The notes below the pieces were generated by a model, which worked only from the letters and a program-made list of their open reading frames with translations, searched no databases and was not told the origin of the DNA. Source: an uncultured Prevotella sp. (lineage in GTDB: Bacteria; Bacteroidota; Bacteroidia; Bacteroidales; Bacteroidaceae). From it: a stretch of 10,244 nucleotides of DNA. Position numbers and translations under genes: made by a program. Position 1 is the first letter of the stretch; each line of letters starts with the position of its first letter. Positions 7,157 through 10,244 of this stretch are shown here, one piece after another. Where the stretch lies: the NCBI GenBank assembly GCA_946625715.1, contig CAMOTK010000058.1, positions 1-10,244 of the forward strand. Direction: 5' to 3'.

Positions 7157-8408
7157 ATCTGACCACCACCTTGCGGCCGCCTACGATGTAGAGCCCCTTG
7201 GTAGGCCTATTCACGCTACGGCCCTGCAGGTCGTACACCAGATGGTCGCGCTGGCGGTCAACGGTCATGTCGTTGATGCCCGTCTGGTCGCCCAAGAACG
7301 TCTTCAGTTCGTAGAGGGCATCCTGCGCCACGCCGGTGGCGTTGTCGAAGAGTCCGGCGTTATACCATTTGTCGGTCACGCGCTTTGTTTCCCAATCCAG
7401 CCAGAATTCGTTGGCCTCGGGGAACCACCAGTAGAGACCGTTGACGCTCTCGTGCTTGTTGAGCATGGCGATGAGGTCCTTGGCAAACTGCAGCTGTCCG
7501 GCGTTTGTGGCGGGCCAGTTGGGGAAGGTCGAAACCTTGAACTTCGCATCGTCGGGATAGTAGCAGTGGTAGTAGCCCGTCTCCACCAGCTGAATCTTCT
7601 TGTCGCTGTAGTTCTGCTCCAAAACCTTGATGACGGCTTCGAGCGTCGACAGTGTGCCGTGGTAGTAGGGATAGTAGCTGATGCCGATGATGTCGTAGTC
7701 GTTGGTGTACGTCTTCAGCGTATTGTAGAAGTTGGTGACGTTGCTTGACTTGCTCATCTCCGTCTGAATCACCACCTTGGCCTGTGGCAGCACTTCGCGG
7801 ATGGCCTTGATGCCTGCCTGCAGATACTTGGCGAAGTTGGCAAACGTGCCTCCCGTGTGGTTGCCACCGTCGGGATAGCAGTGGCCGGTGGGCCAGAGCA
7901 TGCCGTAGGTAATCTCGTTGCCGGGCTGCACAAAGTCGGGCGTGGCGCCTGCCTTGTCGAGCTCGTTCAGACAGTCCTTGGTGTAGTTGTAGAGCGTGTT
8001 GGCCAGCACCTCGGGGTCGCTGCTGTTCCAAGCGCTTGGCGTCGAGTGCTTGCCGGGGTCGGTCCAGGTGTCGCTATAGTGGAAGTCGAGCATGAACTGC
8101 AGGCCGGCATCCTTGATTTGCTTGCCCAGCGCCTTCACATAGTCCAAATCCTGGCGCACGCCCTCGCCCTTATGCTCGGCCGAAGCCTTCGAGGGGTCGA
8201 CAAACAGGCGAACGCGCATGGCGTTCCATCCCTGCGCCTTGAAGTAGTTAATCATGCCCGTTGTGATTTGTTTTCCGTCTTTGTCCAGATAGTGGGCACC
8301 GTTCTGCTCATACGTTGGCAGCAGTGAGATGTCGCCGCCCACATATTTCTGTGCCTGTGCTGCATAAGCCAGCACACAGGTCATGAGTACGAGAATACTT
8401 TTCTTCAT
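7155..8408 (-). CDS. Secreted GH53 endo-beta-1,4-galactanase (arabinogalactan endo-galactosidase)
   Basis: Predicted to cut beta-1,4-galactan side chains of pectin (type I arabinogalactan); 417 residues. The signal peptide covers about 1-19 (MKKSILVLMTCVLAYAAQA) and has no lipobox cysteine at its end, so this is not a lipoprotein. The TIM-barrel GH53 domain (about 22-370) shows GGDISLLP at 24-31, MRVRLFVDP at 64-72, LDFHYSDTWTDPGKH at 107-121, acid/base E165 in QPGNEI, SYYPYYHG at 244-251, nucleophile E276 in LVETGY, and GLYWWFPE at 324-331. All expected catalytic residues are present. The last stretch (about 391-417, YDLQGR...KGLYIV.GRKVVVR) resembles the C-terminal tails of many secreted Bacteroidota enzymes, related in pattern to type IX secretion sorting domains. 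The gene follows the small basic gene by 33 bp. No promoter box was found in that gap, and no SusC, SusD, transporter or regulator gene is nearby. Confidence 0.93.
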   Translation of the reverse strand: MKKSILVLMTCVLAYAAQAQKYVGGDISLLPTYEQNGAHYLDKDGKQITTGMINYFKAQGWNAMRVRLFVDPSKASAEHKGEGVRQDLDYVKALGKQIKDAGLQFMLDFHYSDTWTDPGKHSTPSAWNSSDPEVLANTLYNYTKDCLNELDKAGATPDFVQPGNEITYGMLWPTGHCYPDGGNHTGGTFANFAKYLQAGIKAIREVLPQAKVVIQTEMSKSSNVTNFYNTLKTYTNDYDIIGISYYPYYHGTLSTLEAVIKVLEQNYSDKKIQLVETGYYHCYYPDDAKFKVSTFPNWPATNAGQLQFAKDLIAMLNKHESVNGLYWWFPEANEFWLDWETKRVTDKWYNAGLFDNATGVAQDALYELKTFLGDQTGINDMTVDRQRDHLVYDLQGRSVNRPTKGLYIVGGRKVVVR

Positions 8409-8441
8409 AGTTAGTTTTAATTGTTTCTTTATGCTTTTAGG

Positions 8442-8642
8442 TTATTTATGCTTTCTGTTGGCACGCTGCTCGCGGTACTTGGCCTTCTGTCGGGCCGAGC
8501 CGCTGCCGTGTGCACCGGTGATGTACTTCTTTTTCTTGGCTTTGGTCTTCACCTTACCCTCGTTGGGGTCTTTCCTTTCGCCGCCGCGGCCAAAGGAAAT
8601 GCCATTCTCCAGGATATACTGAAAATCGTCTTCTTTACTCAT
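8442..8642 (-). CDS. Small highly basic protein of unknown function
   Basis: Open frame of 66 codons from an ATG at 8640-8642, directly preceded by GGAG. I do not recognise a named family. The protein is charge-segregated. Residues 1-9 are acidic (MSKEDDFQY), followed by ILENGISFGRGGERK. The second half is strongly basic: KVKTKAKKKKYITGAHGSG around 30-48, then SARQKAKYREQRANRKHK to the end. There is no signal peptide or membrane segment. Lysine and arginine make up well over a quarter of the residues, which fits nucleic-acid or ribosome binding (inference). Codon choice (many GGC, AAG, ACC, CGC and GCC) matches the neighbouring genes, which supports real coding. Frames on the opposite strand over this stretch look like non-coding shadows. 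It lies 33 bp upstream of the galactanase and behind a strong hairpin following the AICAR transformylase gene. Confidence 0.72.
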   Translation of the reverse strand: MSKEDDFQYILENGISFGRGGERKDPNEGKVKTKAKKKKYITGAHGSGSARQKAKYREQRANRKHK

Positions 8643-8666
8643 CTCCGTTCTTATTTTTAATTATAA

Positions 8667-8700
8667 ATCCCCCTTCCCCAAGGAAAGGGGGAAGGGGGAT
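8667..8700 (-). terminator. GC-rich hairpin after the AICAR transformylase gene, candidate terminator
   Basis: Perfect 13-bp inverted repeat: ATCCCCCTTCCCC at 8667-8679 and its complement at 8688-8700, with an 8-base loop. On the minus strand it starts 4 bases after the stop codon of the transformylase gene and is followed by an AT-rich but T-poor stretch (TTATAATTAAAAATAAG). It should stop or attenuate transcription before the small basic gene. Being symmetrical, it could also be a copy of a dispersed intergenic palindrome. Confidence 0.6.
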
Positions 8701-8704
8701 GATT

Positions 8705-9892
8705 TTAATGATGGAACAGGCGTACGCCCGTGAAGGCCATGGCTATGCCATACTTGTCGCACGTCATGATGACATGGTCGTCGCGCACCGAACCGCCTGC
8801 CTGGGCAATGAACTCCACGCCGCTCTTGTGGGCGCGCTCAATGTTGTCGCCAAAGGGGAAGAATGCGTCGGAGCCAAGGCAGACACCCTTGTTCTGGGCA
8901 ATCCAGGCGAGCTTCTCCTCGCGGGTGAGCACCTCGGGCTGCTCCTTGAAGAACTGCTGCCAAGCGCCGTCGCGCAGCACGTCGTCGTGCTCGTCTTCCG
9001 AGATGTAGACGTCGATGGTGTTGTCGCGGTCGGCACGGCGGATGCCGTCGATGAAGGGCAGGCTCATCACCTTCGGGTGCTGGCGCAGCCACCAGATGTC
9101 GGCCTTCTGTCCGGCCAGTCGTGTGCAGTGGATGCGGCTCTGCTGTCCGGCACCGATGCCGATGGCCTGGCCGTCCTTGACGTAGCACACGGAGTTCGAC
9201 TGTGTATATTTCAGCGTAATCAGCGCAATCATCAGGTCGCGCAGGGCTTCCTTCGAGAACTGCTTGTTCTGTGTGGGAATGTTCTCAAACAGCTTCGGGT
9301 CGTCCAGCCGAATCTCGTTGCGGCCCTGTTCGAAGGTGATGCCGAACACCTGCTTGCGCTCAATGGGTTCGGGCTTGTAGGCAGGGTCAATCTTGATGAC
9401 GTTGTACGTGCCCTTGCGCTTAGCCTTCAGAATCTCTATGGCCTCGGGGGTGAAGTCGGGAGCAATCACGCCGTCGCTCACCTCGCGCTTGATGATGAGC
9501 GCCGTGGTCTTGTCGCACGTGTCGCTCAGGGCGATGAAGTCGCCATACGACGACATACGGTCGGCACCGCGTGCACGGGCATAGGCCGATGCAATGGGCG
9601 ACTGGTCGAGGCCCTCTATATCGTCGACGAAGTAAATCTTCTTCAGTGTGTCGCTTAGGGGCAGACCCACGGCGGCGCCGGCGGGGCTCACGTGCTTGAA
9701 CGAGGCTGCGGCGGGCAGTCCGGTGGCCTGCTTCAGCTCCTTGACGAGCTGCCAGGCGTTCAGGGCATCGAGGAAGTTGATGTAGCCAGGGCGGCCGTTG
9801 ACCACTTCAAGGGGGAGTTCGCCTTCCTGCATGAAGATGCGCGAAGGCTTCTGGTTCGGATTGCATCCGTACTTCAGTTCCAATTCTTTCAT
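8705..9892 (-). CDS. Stand-alone AICAR formyltransferase (PurH C-terminal domain only)
   Basis: Predicted to formylate AICAR to FAICAR with 10-formyltetrahydrofolate, the penultimate step of IMP synthesis. It has 395 residues, against roughly 510-530 for bifunctional PurH. The protein begins where the AICARFT half of PurH begins: LKYGCNPNQ at 6-14 corresponds to LRYGENPHQ of E. coli PurH. The catalytic Lys-His pair is K66-H67 (FKHVSPAG, compare KHANPCG). Other landmarks are QSNSVCYVKDGQAIGIGAGQ at 231-250 with QSRIHC just after, SDAFFPFGDNI at 341-351, QAGGSVRDD at 364-372 and the ending FTGVRLFHH (compare FTDMRHFRH). The MGS-like IMP cyclohydrolase domain is absent, so that step needs another protein. 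The ATG at 9890-9892 is used; a TTG twelve codons upstream lies in the -7 box. It has a consensus promoter and is flanked by hairpins, so it is probably its own transcription unit. Confidence 0.9.
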   Translation of the reverse strand: MKELELKYGCNPNQKPSRIFMQEGELPLEVVNGRPGYINFLDALNAWQLVKELKQATGLPAAASFKHVSPAGAAVGLPLSDTLKKIYFVDDIEGLDQSPIASAYARARGADRMSSYGDFIALSDTCDKTTALIIKREVSDGVIAPDFTPEAIEILKAKRKGTYNVIKIDPAYKPEPIERKQVFGITFEQGRNEIRLDDPKLFENIPTQNKQFSKEALRDLMIALITLKYTQSNSVCYVKDGQAIGIGAGQQSRIHCTRLAGQKADIWWLRQHPKVMSLPFIDGIRRADRDNTIDVYISEDEHDDVLRDGAWQQFFKEQPEVLTREEKLAWIAQNKGVCLGSDAFFPFGDNIERAHKSGVEFIAQAGGSVRDDHVIMTCDKYGIAMAFTGVRLFHH

Positions 9893-9925
9893 AATACGTT
9901 TGTCAGTGTTGATTCTTTCTGCCTG

Positions 9926-9956
9926 CAAAGTTACGATTTAGCGAGAACAAAACAAA
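9926..9956 (-). promoter_or_regulatory. Consensus Bacteroidota promoter for the AICAR transformylase gene
   Basis: On the minus strand TTTG (9956-9953), 19 bases, then TAACTTTG (9933-9926): an exact match to the group consensus. Further upstream is a run of eight A (minus strand, 9975-9968), which could act as an UP-like element. The start would fall near 9920, leaving a leader of about 28 bases, too short for a riboswitch. Confidence 0.82.
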
Positions 9957-10062
9957 GAAAATCTTTCTTTTTTTTGTCGCGTGTGAGAAGTTTCCTTGAG
10001 TGTAGTGAAAAACTTTGCCTTCTTTTGATGGCAATGTGGCACCGAAAAGTTGAGAAAAGCAT

Positions 10063-10092
10063 AAAAAAAAGGAGACTCCCTAAAGAGTCTCC
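10063..10092 (-). terminator. Intrinsic terminator of the ferredoxin gene
   Basis: Perfect 8-bp stem GGAGACTC (minus strand 10092-10085, pairing with 10078-10071) around a 6-base loop. Eight T follow on the minus strand (10070-10063). It begins 33 bases after the ferredoxin stop codon and has the full form of a rho-independent terminator. Confidence 0.88.
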
Positions 10093-10125
10093 CAGGTTTG
10101 GTTTTATGAAGCTAATTCTTTCGAC

Positions 10126-10244
10126 TTAGCCAAGGCTGATTGCTTCAGACGGGCAAACACTTGCGCAAGTTCCACACTCAGTGCAAGCGTCAGCGTCGAT
10201 TACATACTTGTCAGCACCCTCAGAGATAGCCTCTACGGGGCATT
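10126..10244 (-). CDS. 2[4Fe-4S] ferredoxin, C-terminal part (cut by the window edge)
   Basis: Small cytoplasmic electron carrier of the clostridial type. Only the last 38 residues are inside the window; the start lies beyond 10244. The visible part begins CPVEAISEG, whose Cys-Pro is the end of the first cluster motif. It continues to the complete second motif CTECGTCASVCP (C-x2-C-x2-C-x3-C-P) and ends EAISLG followed by TAA at 10128-10126. This pattern fits bacterial ferredoxins of about 55 residues, so roughly 17 residues are missing (inference). Such proteins serve pyruvate:ferredoxin oxidoreductase and similar anaerobic enzymes, which fits an anaerobic Bacteroidota host. A strong terminator follows, so the gene ends its transcript here. 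Confidence 0.93.
   Translation of the reverse strand, partial: CPVEAISEGADKYVIDADACTECGTCASVCPSEAISLG

Noticed and set aside
8655..8666. TATAAT on the minus strand (8665-8660) upstream of the small basic gene as a sigma70-type -10 box.
   Set aside because: This group uses TAnnTTTG boxes, the stretch is simply AT-rich, and any -35 would fall inside the GC hairpin.
8699..9658. Long plus-strand open frame (319 codons) opposite the AICAR transformylase gene.
   Set aside because: The minus-strand frame encodes a recognisable enzyme. The opposite frame is the usual Val/Ala/Leu-rich mirror with no motif and no promoter.
9957..10062. Small RNA or regulatory hairpin between the ferredoxin terminator and the transformylase promoter (TTGCC 10015-10019 with GGCAA 10030-10034).
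   Set aside because: A 5-bp stem with a 10-base loop is expected by chance, and no promoter box of its own was seen.

Overview
The window reads as a chromosomal housekeeping segment from a GC-rich member of the Bacteroidota, most likely a Prevotella relative (inference). Four things point there. Promoters are of the TTTG-N19-TAnnTTTG type instead of TTGACA/TATAAT. Ribosome binding sites are poor or absent. A secreted GH53 enzyme ends in a 'YDLQGR...KGLYIV.GRKVVV' tail typical of that group. A stand-alone AICAR transformylase is present. No tRNA, rRNA, CRISPR array, insertion sequence, phage gene or integrase was seen.

Layout. Left block (minus strand, 45-3727): nadK (NAD kinase) is followed after 10 bp by a type I ABC exporter of MsbA-like architecture. 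After a 169-bp gap with its own promoter comes a secreted M23/LysM peptidoglycan peptidase. Middle block (plus strand, 3807-7147): a DJ-1/PfpI-family protein, ispD (MEP isoprenoid pathway) and recG (fork-remodelling helicase) are packed with 13-bp and 4-bp gaps and form an evident operon. The two blocks diverge from a 79-bp region (3728-3806) whose promoter elements interlock. Right block (minus strand, 7155-10244): a partial 2[4Fe-4S] ferredoxin ends at a clear intrinsic terminator. Next comes a short AICAR formyltransferase with a textbook promoter and a strong GC-rich hairpin after its stop. Then follow a 66-residue highly basic protein of unknown function and a secreted GH53 endo-beta-1,4-galactanase, which converges on recG with only 7 bp between the stop codons.

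How the genes fit together. Most are core functions: cofactor supply, isoprenoid and purine synthesis, DNA repair, cell-wall remodelling and electron transfer. The one clearly accessory function is the galactanase, which stands alone without the SusC/SusD genes that normally accompany such enzymes. I found no convincing new multi-gene system. The points most worth a second look are the interlocked divergent promoter, the transformylase without its cyclohydrolase half, the small charge-segregated protein, the intergenic GC palindrome and the orphan galactanase with its tail.

Several starts were set inside longer open frames (nadK, DJ-1, ispD, recG, AICARFT) because the upstream extensions lie over another gene or promoter or begin at a non-ATG codon.
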